From assembly GCA_902513935.1 (NCBI GenBank), contig CABXOR010000025.1, forward strand, positions 1 to 27,255: a stretch of 27,255 bases of DNA. The letters are read 5' to 3'. Position 1 is the first letter of the stretch. The number at the start of each line of letters is the position of its first letter. The stretch is from an uncultured SAR324 cluster bacterium. GTDB taxonomy: Bacteria > SAR324 > NAC60-12. The position numbers and the translations under genes are program-made. Of the stretch, positions 1-8,160 are shown piece by piece. The notes beneath the pieces were generated by a model. That model was not told the DNA's origin. It was given only the letters and a program-made list of their open reading frames with translations, and did not search any database.

Positions 1-75
1 CAACAGACGACCGTGCATTTCCATGACTACCTGGACAATTCCATGTATGTGAAAAAACCTTCAAGTACGGAATGA
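1..75 (+). CDS. C-terminal end of an unidentified upstream gene (partial)
   Basis: Frame 1 is open from the first base and closes with TGA at 73-75, giving 24 codons whose peptide ends YVKKPSSTE. Base composition is more balanced here than in the AT-rich DNA that follows, which fits coding sequence. The fragment is too short to assign a family, and a chance open frame of this size cannot be excluded. Confidence 0.4.
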   Translation, partial: QQTTVHFHDYLDNSMYVKKPSSTE

Positions 76-145
76 ACAAAATACAAATAAGGAATCACAT
101 TCGTTGCATATGCAATCTTCCTTCGGATTCTAAAGGACTAAACCC

Positions 146-1003
146 ATGAGTTATGGTGTTGGGTTTGCTTTGCTATGTTTGTTGTTGACGGGTTGTAATG
201 ATGTGCTCTTCAAACGCTACTCAATCAGAGAACACTCAAGGGGAATGCTCATTTTTGGTGTTGGCCTTATTTGGACTTTGGCTCAATGGAGTCTTGCCCA
301 AATTCAAGATACCCCAATCGAATTTAATAACGCAACTCTTATTTTTGGATTGATGGCAGGAGCTTTTGTGACGCTTTCAAACTTGCTACTTTTAGAAAGC
401 CTTCGACACATCGAAGTAAGCCTCGGAGCTACAATCTATCGCTTGAATACCATCGGAGTGATTCTGCTCTCGTTTGTTTTTTTGAACGAACCTTTTGGAT
501 GGTTTAAGGGATTTGGAATCTTAATCGGATTGATTTCAGTGCTTTTTCTTTATCAAGGAGGGATCTCATCCTCAAATCAAAAACAGTTGCTTTTGTATGT
601 GGGGGTGGCTGTTGTTGCTTCTTTTTTTAGAGCCGCATTTGGAGTAAGCACCAAAGCAGGCTTCCTTGAAGGGGCTGACCGCAATTCAATGCTTCTTATT
701 ATTTCATCCAGTTGGATTGTGGGAGGTGCTGTTTACGCACTCTGGTGTGAACAAAGATTCAGAATCACCTGGGAAAAAACACGTTTTATATGCCTATCTT
801 CTTTCTTAGTTGTTGGAGTCTCCAATTCCCTGATGCTGGCGTTACAACATGGTGAGGCAAGTACCGTCATTCCGATCGCAAACTTGAGCTTTGTGATTGC
901 ACTCTTGCTTTCAGTTGCTTTGAAAATGGAAACCTTCACAACAGCAAAAATATGGGCTATGGCTCTTGCTGTAGGATCAATTTTATGTCTCGCAAAATTA
1001 TAA
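146..1003 (+). CDS. EamA/DMT-superfamily membrane transporter
   Basis: This 285-residue protein is almost entirely hydrophobic, with about ten predicted membrane segments in two halves, the layout of the drug/metabolite transporter (EamA) family. The first half contains the usual EamA pattern of a small-residue helix ending in LNEPFGW (around residues 112-118), followed by a helix and the break before the second repeat (around 150). The family exports or imports small metabolites such as amino acids; the substrate cannot be read from sequence. The start is supported by AAGGA at 133-137, eight bases before the ATG. It sits 70 bases after a probable upstream gene end and converges on the aldehyde dehydrogenase gene. 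No link to the phosphonate genes is evident beyond proximity. Confidence 0.85.
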   Translation: MSYGVGFALLCLLLTGCNDVLFKRYSIREHSRGMLIFGVGLIWTLAQWSLAQIQDTPIEFNNATLIFGLMAGAFVTLSNLLLLESLRHIEVSLGATIYRLNTIGVILLSFVFLNEPFGWFKGFGILIGLISVLFLYQGGISSSNQKQLLLYVGVAVVASFFRAAFGVSTKAGFLEGADRNSMLLIISSSWIVGGAVYALWCEQRFRITWEKTRFICLSSFLVVGVSNSLMLALQHGEASTVIPIANLSFVIALLLSVALKMETFTTAKIWAMALAVGSILCLAKL

Positions 1004-1124
1004 AAGATCTGTTTGCATAATCTATTTATTAAATTCAAATATAAAAAATAATATAAAATTTAAATTTCTTAATATTGCATAGATATGAGGAATAAAATAA
1101 GCAATTTAAATATGATGAAAAGAT

Positions 1125-1146
1125 AAAAAATTAGAACTAATTTTTT
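1125..1146. terminator. AT-only hairpin between convergent genes, possible bidirectional terminator
   Basis: A perfect 9-base inverted repeat, AAAAAATTA and TAATTTTTT, is separated by GAAC. Each strand therefore ends the hairpin in six T residues. It lies between the convergent EamA gene and the aldehyde dehydrogenase gene, where a shared terminator is expected. The stem contains no G-C pair, so it would be weak. The remaining gap DNA (1004-1170) is extremely AT-rich and shows nothing else. Confidence 0.35.
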
Positions 1147-1170
1147 AAAATTTGATTTACTAGAAAGAAT

Positions 1171-2655
1171 CTACCAACGCAAATTGATGTTTTTTATTCT
1201 GGTGTAACTGAGAAGCTCATCAAAACACTCCTCTTGACCAATACCACTAGCTTTCCACCCGCCATATGGCGCCCCGAGATAACGCCCGTTTGAATTTATC
1301 CAAATATATCCCGCTTCAACTCGCTCCGATGTTTCCATTGCCTGTTTCATATTATTCGTGACTATCATTGCTGTAAGTCCAAATTCGAGTCCATTTATTA
1401 TTGATATAAGATTCTCGTAGTTATTCCATTTAAATACAGACATTACAGGCCCAAAAATTTCTTCCCTTGCAATTCGCATCTCAGGTTTGACATTGCTGAA
1501 GACAGTTGGCTGAATGAAAAAACCATTACTAAGAAGTTCGTCATTCGGAGAACCTCCTCCTGAAACCAATGTTGCCCCTTCTTGCCCTGCTGAAGTGATA
1601 AAATCCAAAATTTTATCGTATTGGCGTTGTGAAACGATTGGTCCTACTTCATTGCTCTCTATCCATGGTAATCCAACTGGTAGCTTTTCAATCAATATTT
1701 TTAGTTCCTCAATCACTTCATTTTGAATATTTTGATGAACAAACACACGTGAAGTAGAACTGCATGACTGGCCTTGACGGTTCATGTTCATACCTTTAAT
1801 TGCAAAGGAAGCAGCTTCCTTTGGATCAACATCAGGAAAAATAATGAGCGGATTTTTACCCCCCAACTCCAATGTAACATGAGTAAGATCTTCTGCTGCA
1901 TCTTTTGCTATGGATTTCCCAGTTGAGACGGAACCAACGACTCCCACACGTCGCACATCAGGGTGTCTGACCATTGCCTGACCACAAGCAATTCCGCCAG
2001 TCAATACATTCACGACACCAGGTGGAAGGACTTCATGACAAATTTCAGCAAATCTTAAACTTGACAAGGGTGCTTGTTCAGAAGCCTTAATTACAACTGT
2101 ATTTCCTGCAGCAAGCGCCGATGCAGATTTCTCTGCACAAAAACGAAATGGATGATTAAATGGATTAATCTTACCCACAACTCCATATGGTTCTCTGCGG
2201 GTAAAATTGAGATGACCAGGTTTTTCAGAAAATGATTCACCTTTGATTTCAGTAATCAACCCCGCAAAATATCTCAAAGTATTTGAGGACCAATCAACAT
2301 CTCCTTTCATTCCAGCAATGGTATTTCCAGAATCTAAACAATCCATCAAACCCAATTCATCTCGATTGTCTTGTAATTTATCAGCCAGGGCAACCAAATA
2401 ATCAGCTCTTTCCTTGATTGGCATTCTTCTCCAGTCAATAAATGCATCCTTTGCTGCCATAACTGCTCGATTTACATCATGCTCATCAGCTAAGGGTACG
2501 TCTCCTAATATTTCCATATTTGCTGGATTAATGCTTTCAAATCTTTTTCCCTTCACGCTTTCTAACCATTTACCGCCTATATAAAGCCCTTTTGGAGTAA
2601 AGCTTAAATCAGGAGTAACAAATTGTTCTCTTGAATTATTTTTTCCTTCAGACAT
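1171..2655 (-). CDS. phnY: NAD(P)-dependent aldehyde dehydrogenase, probable phosphonoacetaldehyde dehydrogenase
   Basis: This is a 494-residue aldehyde dehydrogenase. Numbered from the chosen start, the catalytic set is visible: Asn167 in NPFNHP, Lys190 in the VVIKASE cofactor segment, Glu263 in LELGGKNP and nucleophile Cys298 in GQSC. Length and motifs match the betaine-aldehyde/PhnY branch. The specific call rests on context: it follows phosphonate import genes and the phosphonoacetate hydrolase gene, and PhnY supplies that hydrolase by oxidising phosphonoacetaldehyde to phosphonoacetate. It would act in the cytoplasm. The longest frame begins at a TTG (2667); I chose the ATG four codons later, at 2655, although no strong ribosome-binding site precedes either. 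A generic betaine- or succinate-semialdehyde dehydrogenase is the alternative if the neighbourhood misleads. Confidence 0.75.
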   Translation of the reverse strand: MSEGKNNSREQFVTPDLSFTPKGLYIGGKWLESVKGKRFESINPANMEILGDVPLADEHDVNRAVMAAKDAFIDWRRMPIKERADYLVALADKLQDNRDELGLMDCLDSGNTIAGMKGDVDWSSNTLRYFAGLITEIKGESFSEKPGHLNFTRREPYGVVGKINPFNHPFRFCAEKSASALAAGNTVVIKASEQAPLSSLRFAEICHEVLPPGVVNVLTGGIACGQAMVRHPDVRRVGVVGSVSTGKSIAKDAAEDLTHVTLELGGKNPLIIFPDVDPKEAASFAIKGMNMNRQGQSCSSTSRVFVHQNIQNEVIEELKILIEKLPVGLPWIESNEVGPIVSQRQYDKILDFITSAGQEGATLVSGGGSPNDELLSNGFFIQPTVFSNVKPEMRIAREEIFGPVMSVFKWNNYENLISIINGLEFGLTAMIVTNNMKQAMETSERVEAGYIWINSNGRYLGAPYGGWKASGIGQEECFDELLSYTRIKNINLRW

Positions 2656-2760
2656 ATCACAACTCAATTAAGTGATTAATAATATTTGTAAAAATGTTTT
2701 GTTAGATGATTCACACAGGCATCATAAAATTGATCTAAATAAAATTTAGAATGAAATTTT

Positions 2761-2803
2761 ACCAAATTTTATACAATACATGTTATTCAGTATAAAATTT
2801 GGT
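2761..2803. repeat. Perfect 14-base inverted repeat in the phnA-phnY gap
   Basis: The arms ACCAAATTTTATAC (2761-2774) and GTATAAAATTTGGT (2790-2803) are exact reverse complements with a 15-base spacer. Neither strand shows a clean T run after the stem, so it does not look like a standard terminator. It could be an operator or an RNA hairpin. The whole gap (2656-3035, 380 bases) is otherwise AT-rich; it also has a small hairpin at 2877-2893 (AACAAA/TTTGTT) and the ribosome-binding site with micro-frame listed next. Confidence 0.7.
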
Positions 2804-2832
2804 GTTTGAATCAGAAATATAAGGAGGTGTTT

Positions 2833-2862
2833 ATGAATATCAATTTGTACCACTCATTTTGA
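2833..2862 (+). CDS. Possible 9-codon leader-type micro-ORF behind a perfect Shine-Dalgarno
   Basis: AAGGAGGTG at 2821-2829 is fully complementary to the 16S rRNA tail and stands at good spacing before ATG at 2833. The frame encodes MNINLYHSF and stops with TGA at 2860-2862. It reads on the + strand, opposite to phnA and phnY, and no + strand gene follows for many kilobases, so it is not an obvious attenuator leader. The 14-base inverted repeat lies just upstream on the same strand. It may be a true small peptide, part of a small RNA, a relic of a lost gene, or chance. Confidence 0.25.
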   Translation: MNINLYHSF

Positions 2863-3035
2863 ATGATATCCACGATAACAAATTTATTTTGTTGAGGACA
2901 ATATTTAGTATCATTATTGAGATAAAAATGAATCGGGTCAGTATTTATTTATAAAACCGACATAGGTTAGAAACTGGGTTTTTAATATTATGTAACATAC
3001 TTTAAGTACAATATTCTATAACTTTGTTTTCAACT

Positions 3036-4289
3036 TTAAGCAACTCCATTCAAGGCATAGTCAAATATCTCATGGCTTCGTAATGTAGCTTTTTTCTGGC
3101 GCCCGGCATAAGAAGGAATCAATGGTTCACTGATTACGAAAGGAACATTCGCCTCATGCAAACTACCATGAGTACGTAACCTCTTCCCTTTCAAGGCAGA
3201 GAGGTCATGATCGACTTCACGTCCTCCTATCACCGTCGACTTGTCGCCCATGACCGCAACGTCACCTTCACGATCTAAAGGTTGTTCCAGTTCAGAGGCA
3301 ACATCTTCAGCTAACCATACCCTCTCGATACCAGTTTGATCTTGGGCTATTTTAGCTACCTTTTCTCGTTTTACTTTGCCATTGATATAGATTCTTACAA
3401 AACCTCCAAGTGCTCCATGATGACCAACAAAGGCATCTGTAATTGGGCAAATGACAGTACACTCATTCTCTCCAAGTTCTGCATCCAAGATATCCTGCAA
3501 CCATATTACATTTGGATTCCCCTTAATATCAGCCTTATCCCCCATACCATGATCTGCAGTAAGCGCAACCAAAGCTCCCAGTTCTACCATACGCCCAAAG
3601 AGAGTATCCATTTTACTATAGAATTGATTTGCAACATCAGTCCCGGGTGCATGCGTATGTTGAATAAAGTCGGTTAGCGATAGATACAGAATATCTGGTC
3701 TTCTCTCTTCAAGGAACTTCACCCCTGCTTGCAGGACAAATAATGAGAGGTCAGCAGAGTACATACCCGGTTGTGGCAGACCTACGAATTCAAGAAAATT
3801 TTCAATACCGTTCTCCTTCATAGAGCAATCGTTGGCGAATTGTGACGACGTACTCACCGAACCATTTGAAAGATTCATATCTTTTTGAAGTTGTTTTCTT
3901 AACTTATCTTTCGCAGTTATAGAAACTACTTTGGCCCCATGTCTGGAAAACTCGCTCATAACTGAGCGAGTACGAAGTAAATCTGGACCAGTCATCACAA
4001 CCGGTTTAGAAGTCACTCGATCTAGGAAATAGTTGCCAGAAATACCATGAACAGAAGGCTCACAACCAGTAACTATGGACATATTGTTTGGACAAGTAAA
4101 ACTTGGCATAGATCCTTGTGCTACAGAATAAAACCCTTTGTTCATGAAACTCTCAATGTTTGGAATGATTCCATCCTTAACGCCTTCGTTGATGTATTCT
4201 GGATCACCACCATCAATACAAACAACAACGACAGGTCGTATCGGCCAGGCATATTCTACACCATTGAGATTTATTTTTTCTGAAACCAT
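3036..4289 (-). CDS. phnA: Phosphonoacetate hydrolase
   Basis: This 417-residue protein belongs to the alkaline phosphatase/nucleotide pyrophosphatase superfamily. PhnA splits phosphonoacetate into acetate and phosphate with two metal ions. The expected metal and catalytic residues are visible: Asp26 in VVCIDGGDPEY, nucleophile Thr65 in PSFTCPNN, Asp207 and His211 in TDFIQHTHAPG, Asp246-His247 in TADHGMG, and His374 in RTHGSLHE. Spacing and length match the characterised rhizobial enzyme with a three-residue offset. There is no signal peptide, so hydrolysis should be cytoplasmic. It lies 110 bases after the second phnE permease gene and upstream of the phnY-like dehydrogenase, whose product would be its substrate. 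The ATG at 4289 is preceded by a modest AAAGAG. Confidence 0.9.
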   Translation of the reverse strand: MVSEKINLNGVEYAWPIRPVVVVCIDGGDPEYINEGVKDGIIPNIESFMNKGFYSVAQGSMPSFTCPNNMSIVTGCEPSVHGISGNYFLDRVTSKPVVMTGPDLLRTRSVMSEFSRHGAKVVSITAKDKLRKQLQKDMNLSNGSVSTSSQFANDCSMKENGIENFLEFVGLPQPGMYSADLSLFVLQAGVKFLEERRPDILYLSLTDFIQHTHAPGTDVANQFYSKMDTLFGRMVELGALVALTADHGMGDKADIKGNPNVIWLQDILDAELGENECTVICPITDAFVGHHGALGGFVRIYINGKVKREKVAKIAQDQTGIERVWLAEDVASELEQPLDREGDVAVMGDKSTVIGGREVDHDLSALKGKRLRTHGSLHEANVPFVISEPLIPSYAGRQKKATLRSHEIFDYALNGVA

Positions 4290-4399
4290 AATTACTCTTT
4301 AGATTAGTAATTTTAACAATCTTTACGCTCAATTCAGTGAAATATTTTGTTTGCGTTATTTTCTTTTTATCAGTCAACAACCTCTGTAAAATTAATAAT

Positions 4400-5251
4400 T
4401 TATTTCATCCGCATTACTCTATCACGGGCTAAAGCTGAAAGTATTTCTGATATTAAAACTAAGACAAGAATAGAAAGCAAAATGGAGGTAACACGTTCAG
4501 TCTCAATTTGTAGCACATTACGTTTTAAATACCATCCCATACCTCCAGCACCAAAAAACCCAACCACAGTTGCTGCACGGAAGGCAACATCCCAGGTGTA
4601 GATGGCTATACCTGTGAATGCAACACGAATCTGTGGAAACACACCATATATCATAACTTGAAAAAGGTTAGCACCACTAGCTCGGATAGCTTCTACGGGG
4701 TTCATATCAATTGCTTCAATTTCATCGGCTAACAGTTTGCCCGCAAAACCGGCACAAAAGAACGTCAGCGCAAGGACTCCAGAAAACATTCCAAAACCTA
4801 GAATTGATACGAATAATATTGCCCAAATCATCTCGTGAACAGCGCGGCAACTCATGGTAATCAACCTCGCTACTGGATAGACAAAGCGTCTGGATGGTGT
4901 CATGTTGAAAGACGAAAACCAACCCAGCGGGACCGTGGCAACTAGTCCAAATAAAGCACCCAGATAGGCCATTTGTATGGTTTCGAGTATGCTTTTAGCA
5001 TAATCGATATCCATAATGTACTCGATGTCCGGCGGATAATAGCGATTGGCTAGGATGTCTCCCATTCGTCCCATCATACCCAGAAGGCGGTTCAAAGGAA
5101 TGTTCAAGTATTCGATGGAGAATGCAATAAAAACCAGTGCAGAAAGCCATAAACAGTAGCTGATATACGAATCCGGATATTTCAACCTTTTCCATTTAGT
5201 TTGAGAAGAAATTTTAATTGGAGATGTTCTTTTGTTAATCGAATCTATCAT
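4400..5251 (-). CDS. phnE: Phosphonate ABC transporter permease (second PhnE)
   Basis: This 283-residue inner-membrane permease has about six membrane segments after a short charged N-terminus. The PhnE core is clear: the SCRAVHEMIWAILFV segment near residues 134-148, the EAA-type coupling stretch with AIRASGANLFQVMIYGVFPQ (about 187-206) that contacts the ATPase, and the later FFGAGGMGWYL helix start. It begins 24 bases after the other phnE gene, so the two probably form a heterodimeric channel with PhnC and PhnD. The two paralogues are clearly divergent in sequence. A longer hydrophilic periplasmic segment (about residues 60-85, DILANRYYPPDIEYIMDID) precedes the second helix. Start ATG at 5251. 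Confidence 0.88.
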   Translation of the reverse strand: MIDSINKRTSPIKISSQTKWKRLKYPDSYISYCLWLSALVFIAFSIEYLNIPLNRLLGMMGRMGDILANRYYPPDIEYIMDIDYAKSILETIQMAYLGALFGLVATVPLGWFSSFNMTPSRRFVYPVARLITMSCRAVHEMIWAILFVSILGFGMFSGVLALTFFCAGFAGKLLADEIEAIDMNPVEAIRASGANLFQVMIYGVFPQIRVAFTGIAIYTWDVAFRAATVVGFFGAGGMGWYLKRNVLQIETERVTSILLSILVLVLISEILSALARDRVMRMK

Positions 5252-5275
5252 TTAAAATATTTGATTTTGCCACAC

Positions 5276-6106
5276 TTAAATCATTCGTTTGCGGGTAAAA
5301 TGAGATACTATTTCTCCAATAATGATGATTCCTAGGATGGCTATTATTACTGTAGTTACTCCATGATAGTTGTAAGTATTCATTTGTCGAAAAAAGACAA
5401 GCCCTAGGCCACCTGCCCCTACAAGGCCAAGAATAGCAGAACGACGAATATTGATTTCCCACTCGAATAGAATAACTCCAATTACTTGTGGAAGAACCTG
5501 GGGTAAAATGGCAAAGAGCAATACTTGGAAACGATTGGCACCTGTAGCTCGAATAGCGTCAAGCGGACCGAGTTCAATGTCTTCAATAGCTTCTGCAGAC
5601 ATCTTTGCTATAAAACCGACAGAGCGAACAGCTATAGCAAATATTCCAGGAAGTGCGCCTAAACCCAAGACCGCTACAAAAAAAAGAGCCCAAACAATCT
5701 CGTGGATAGAGCGGCTAATTGTCATCATGAAACGACCAAGGGGATAGGTGATTGGTTTGAATGGGGTTATGTTCAGGGCACCGAACCAAATTGCTGGAAC
5801 ACAAATTATTACGCCAAGAAGAGTGCCCAAACAAGAAATCATGAATGTTTCAATAGCAGGTTCAAAAAGATTTGGGATCAAAGAAAAGTCTATTCCAACA
5901 AATCTTCCGGCAGAAGCCAACACTTCACCAAGGCTTCCCATGCGCTCCCAATCAGTGTCCTGAATAATAGTTACATTTACACTCCAAAGTACCAATGCCA
6001 TCATCATCATAAAAAATATGCTGTGAGAGACCTTGTCACGATTTCGTTTTACAAGGATATCATCCACATTGATGGCAGTCTTGGTCAAAAATTGGTCTGA
6101 TTTCAT
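5276..6106 (-). CDS. phnE: Phosphonate ABC transporter permease (first PhnE)
   Basis: A PhnE-type permease of 276 residues with the family markers RSIHEIVWALFFVAVLGLG, the coupling loop DAIRATGANRFQVLLFAILPQ and LVGAGGLGLVFF. I chose the ATG at 6106 (MKSDQF), giving a gap of about ten bases after the phnC stop. The frame stays open to 6184, which would overlap phnC by 68 bases and add a basic segment not expected in this family. The ribosome-binding site at 6106 is weak (GGAAG lies well upstream inside phnC), so translation may be coupled to phnC. It would form the membrane channel with the adjacent second PhnE. Confidence 0.87.
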   Translation of the reverse strand: MKSDQFLTKTAINVDDILVKRNRDKVSHSIFFMMMMALVLWSVNVTIIQDTDWERMGSLGEVLASAGRFVGIDFSLIPNLFEPAIETFMISCLGTLLGVIICVPAIWFGALNITPFKPITYPLGRFMMTISRSIHEIVWALFFVAVLGLGALPGIFAIAVRSVGFIAKMSAEAIEDIELGPLDAIRATGANRFQVLLFAILPQVLPQVIGVILFEWEINIRRSAILGLVGAGGLGLVFFRQMNTYNYHGVTTVIIAILGIIIIGEIVSHFTRKRMI

Positions 6107-6116
6107 AGATTTAAAC

Positions 6117-6869
6117 TCAAAGAACTTCCATGAAATAAATTTCGTCAAGCTTTTCTTTATTAAGTGACTCAGTTGTTCCATCAAACATCTTCAGTCCATC
6201 TTTAATACCGATAATTTTATTACAAAACTCCATTGCTAATTGAACGTCATGAATGTTGCAAAGACATGGTACATTAAGTTCTTTAGCCATCTCCTTAATT
6301 AGACTCATGATCTCTCTTGATATCTTAGGATCTAAAGATGACGTGGGTTCGTCTAAAAGAAGCAATTTTGGGCCTTGTATCAGCGCGCGGGCTATACCAA
6401 CCCTCTGACGTTGTCCTCCTGAAAGTTCATCTGCTCGCTTGTCAACTTGATCACTCAAACCTACTCGATCGAGGAGTTTTAATGCTTTTTCTATTTCCTT
6501 TCGAGGAAATATTTTAAAAAAAGACCTAAGATTACCCGTGTATCCAAGTCTCCCAGAAAGAACATTGTCCATTACACTCATCCGGTCTATGAGATTAAAT
6601 TCCTGAAAAATCATTCCAATATCACGTCTGACCATACGTAATTGGCGGTTTGACATTCCTGTTATCTCATTACCTTTGAAATAAATCTTTCCAGAATTTG
6701 GTTCTACCAACCTGTTTATACAACGGATCAAGGTTGATTTTCCAGCACCACTGGGACCTATGATAGCAAAAAAATCATTTTCTCCTACCTCAAAATTAAT
6801 ACCTTTTAGTATTTCTGGGCTTCCAGCATTGTAACGAACACGAAGTTCATTTACTACAAGAACTGACAT
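6117..6869 (-). CDS. phnC: Phosphonate ABC transporter ATP-binding protein
   Basis: This 250-residue ATPase has all ABC motifs: Walker A GPSGAGKST (residues 38-46), a Q-loop at MIFQEFNL, signature LSGGQRQR, Walker B LLLLDEPTSSLD and the H-loop IHDVQLA, which replaces the more common THD. The QEFNLIDRMSVMDNVLSGRLG segment and the helical region after it are typical of PhnC. It would power the PhnD/PhnE importer at the inner membrane. The gene follows phnD after 116 bases and precedes the first phnE gene by ten. No clear ribosome-binding site precedes the ATG at 6869. Confidence 0.93.
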   Translation of the reverse strand: MSVLVVNELRVRYNAGSPEILKGINFEVGENDFFAIIGPSGAGKSTLIRCINRLVEPNSGKIYFKGNEITGMSNRQLRMVRRDIGMIFQEFNLIDRMSVMDNVLSGRLGYTGNLRSFFKIFPRKEIEKALKLLDRVGLSDQVDKRADELSGGQRQRVGIARALIQGPKLLLLDEPTSSLDPKISREIMSLIKEMAKELNVPCLCNIHDVQLAMEFCNKIIGIKDGLKMFDGTTESLNKEKLDEIYFMEVL

Positions 6870-6939
6870 TCAGTATCTATGATTTGCATTATATTGAATC
6901 CGAATTTATTTAATTTACTTTCAATTAGATCGGCCAAGC

Positions 6940-6963
6940 ACAATAGTCATTACCAACTATTGT
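6940..6963. other. Small hairpin in the phnD-phnC gap
   Basis: ACAATAGT (6940-6947) and ACTATTGT (6956-6963) pair perfectly around an 8-base loop. No T run follows on the - strand, so it is not a simple terminator. A hairpin just after a binding-protein gene commonly protects its 3' end and lets it outnumber the downstream permease message; that role is inferred. Confidence 0.4.
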
Positions 6964-6985
6964 ACTCAGCCTCAATCATGATGTA

Positions 6986-7942
6986 CTAACCCTTTTTTTT
7001 CTTGCGAGCATCCTTTGCTTTTTTGAGATCCCGAATAATATTGTAGTCATCCGAACTCATCTTAACAAAGGTATTGGACTTTACATTATCAAGGAATTTT
7101 TTGGCACCTGGTTGTCCCTTTAAGTCAAGGAATGTTTCACGAATCTTAGCCTTGATGTTTTCACAAAGTGTATTTCTGTAGACGAATGGATCCTGAGGAA
7201 TAGGATCTGATTTCCACAAGATATTGACTCCATCAAGTGAAGCTTCCCCCTTATTTACAACATTGTCAAAACGATGTGTAGCTACAAAAGCTGCATCAAC
7301 CTTCCCTTTAACTACAGCAACTGATGACAGCTCATGACTACCTGTATAAACAACTTTACCAAAGAATTTCTCAAGGTCTTTACCGATTACTTTTGTGAAA
7401 GCCACTCTTGGCATGAGATTCCCAGAAGTACTTCCTGGATCTGTTAGTCCTAGAGTAGAACCCTTAAGCGAGTCGATAGACGTGAATTTTGAACCTCTTT
7501 TGGAAATAAGGACACCGCGATATCCCGGACCTTCTTCCTGCATATGTCCAGGACGTTTAGCATAGGTTGCAAATACTTCAATAGTCTTATCTTTAGAGTT
7601 AGCGATTACATAAGAATACGGCCCCAAAACTGCTACATCAACAAACTTGCTTAGCAGACCCTCAACGACCGATGCATAAGAAGTTGGCATAAAGAACTGG
7701 ATTTTCTTTCCAGTAAGATTCTCCATGCGATCCGTAACGGGCTTATATAGCTGTAACTCTGCCACGGATTCTTCTGTGGGAATTATTGCTAAAGTCAAAG
7801 CTTCAGGATTTTCACAAGTCGCAGCTATTGCTAACTGTGAACCAACTCCCCAAAAACTTATGGCAATCATGCTAAAAACAGTGATTAACTTCTTAATTCC
7901 TGAATTAAAATTCCAACACTGATTTTTTATTAAATTATTCAT
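6986..7942 (-). CDS. phnD: Phosphonate ABC transporter periplasmic binding protein
   Basis: This 318-residue type 2 periplasmic binding protein of the PhnD family captures a phosphonate and delivers it to PhnE/PhnC. A long Sec signal peptide (a basic N-region, then a hydrophobic core, cleavage after AIA near residue 40) is followed by the mature domain. Family markers are ALTLAIIPTEES, VDVAVLGPYSYV and TDPGSTSGNLMPR; the serine/threonine-rich last motif normally contacts the phosphonate group. Two ATGs are available. The first (7948) abuts the AAGGA sequence directly, while the second (7942) has it six bases away, so I chose the second. The C-terminus is unusually lysine-rich (KKAKDARKKKKG). 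It is the first gene of the module and follows a predicted promoter. Confidence 0.92.
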   Translation of the reverse strand: MNNLIKNQCWNFNSGIKKLITVFSMIAISFWGVGSQLAIAATCENPEALTLAIIPTEESVAELQLYKPVTDRMENLTGKKIQFFMPTSYASVVEGLLSKFVDVAVLGPYSYVIANSKDKTIEVFATYAKRPGHMQEEGPGYRGVLISKRGSKFTSIDSLKGSTLGLTDPGSTSGNLMPRVAFTKVIGKDLEKFFGKVVYTGSHELSSVAVVKGKVDAAFVATHRFDNVVNKGEASLDGVNILWKSDPIPQDPFVYRNTLCENIKAKIRETFLDLKGQPGAKKFLDNVKSNTFVKMSSDDYNIIRDLKKAKDARKKKKG

Positions 7943-7970
7943 AATCATTCCTTTTTAAAGTATAGTTCTT

Positions 7971-7992
7971 CCGCAATGCCACACTATTGCGG
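7971..7992. other. Hairpin in the phnD 5' leader
   Basis: CCGCAAT (7971-7977) and ATTGCGG (7986-7992) form a perfect 7-base stem with an 8-base loop, about 30 bases upstream of the phnD start in an AT-rich leader. It is the only GC-containing structure in that leader. It may stabilise the message or affect initiation; no known riboswitch is recognised. Confidence 0.4.
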
Positions 7993-8081
7993 CAAATGCT
8001 TCATGAACATAAAATTTTTGAACTTTGGATTTTATAAAATATTAATTTCATACCATAGGCAACTCCTCCATTATTTCCCTT

Positions 8082-8111
8082 CGTATAGTCTCACTAATGA
8101 GACTTTAACAA
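8082..8111 (-). promoter_or_regulatory. Candidate phnD promoter with a palindrome filling its spacer
   Basis: On the - strand, TTGTTA (8111-8106) and TATACG (8087-8082) are separated by 18 bases. A palindrome with arms AGTCTCA and TGAGACT around a 4-base centre (8104-8087) fills that spacer and touches the -10 element, the classic place for a repressor site. It lies about 140 bases upstream of phnD and 50 bases after the end of the dehydrogenase gene. A terminator is less likely because no T run follows. I see no recognisable Pho box here. Confidence 0.45.
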
Positions 8112-8160
8112 AAGAATTTATATTTAATTAAACTTTCAACCTTATTTGAGAATTGAGAAC

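Noticed and set aside
6107..6184. Longer start for the first phnE gene
   Set aside because: It would overlap phnC by 68 bases and add a segment not expected in PhnE; the ATG at 6106 just after the phnC stop is more natural.
7949..8160. Search for a Pho box ahead of the phosphonate operon
   Set aside because: I found no paired CTGTCAT-type repeats here or in the other gaps, so PhoB control is not supported by sequence.
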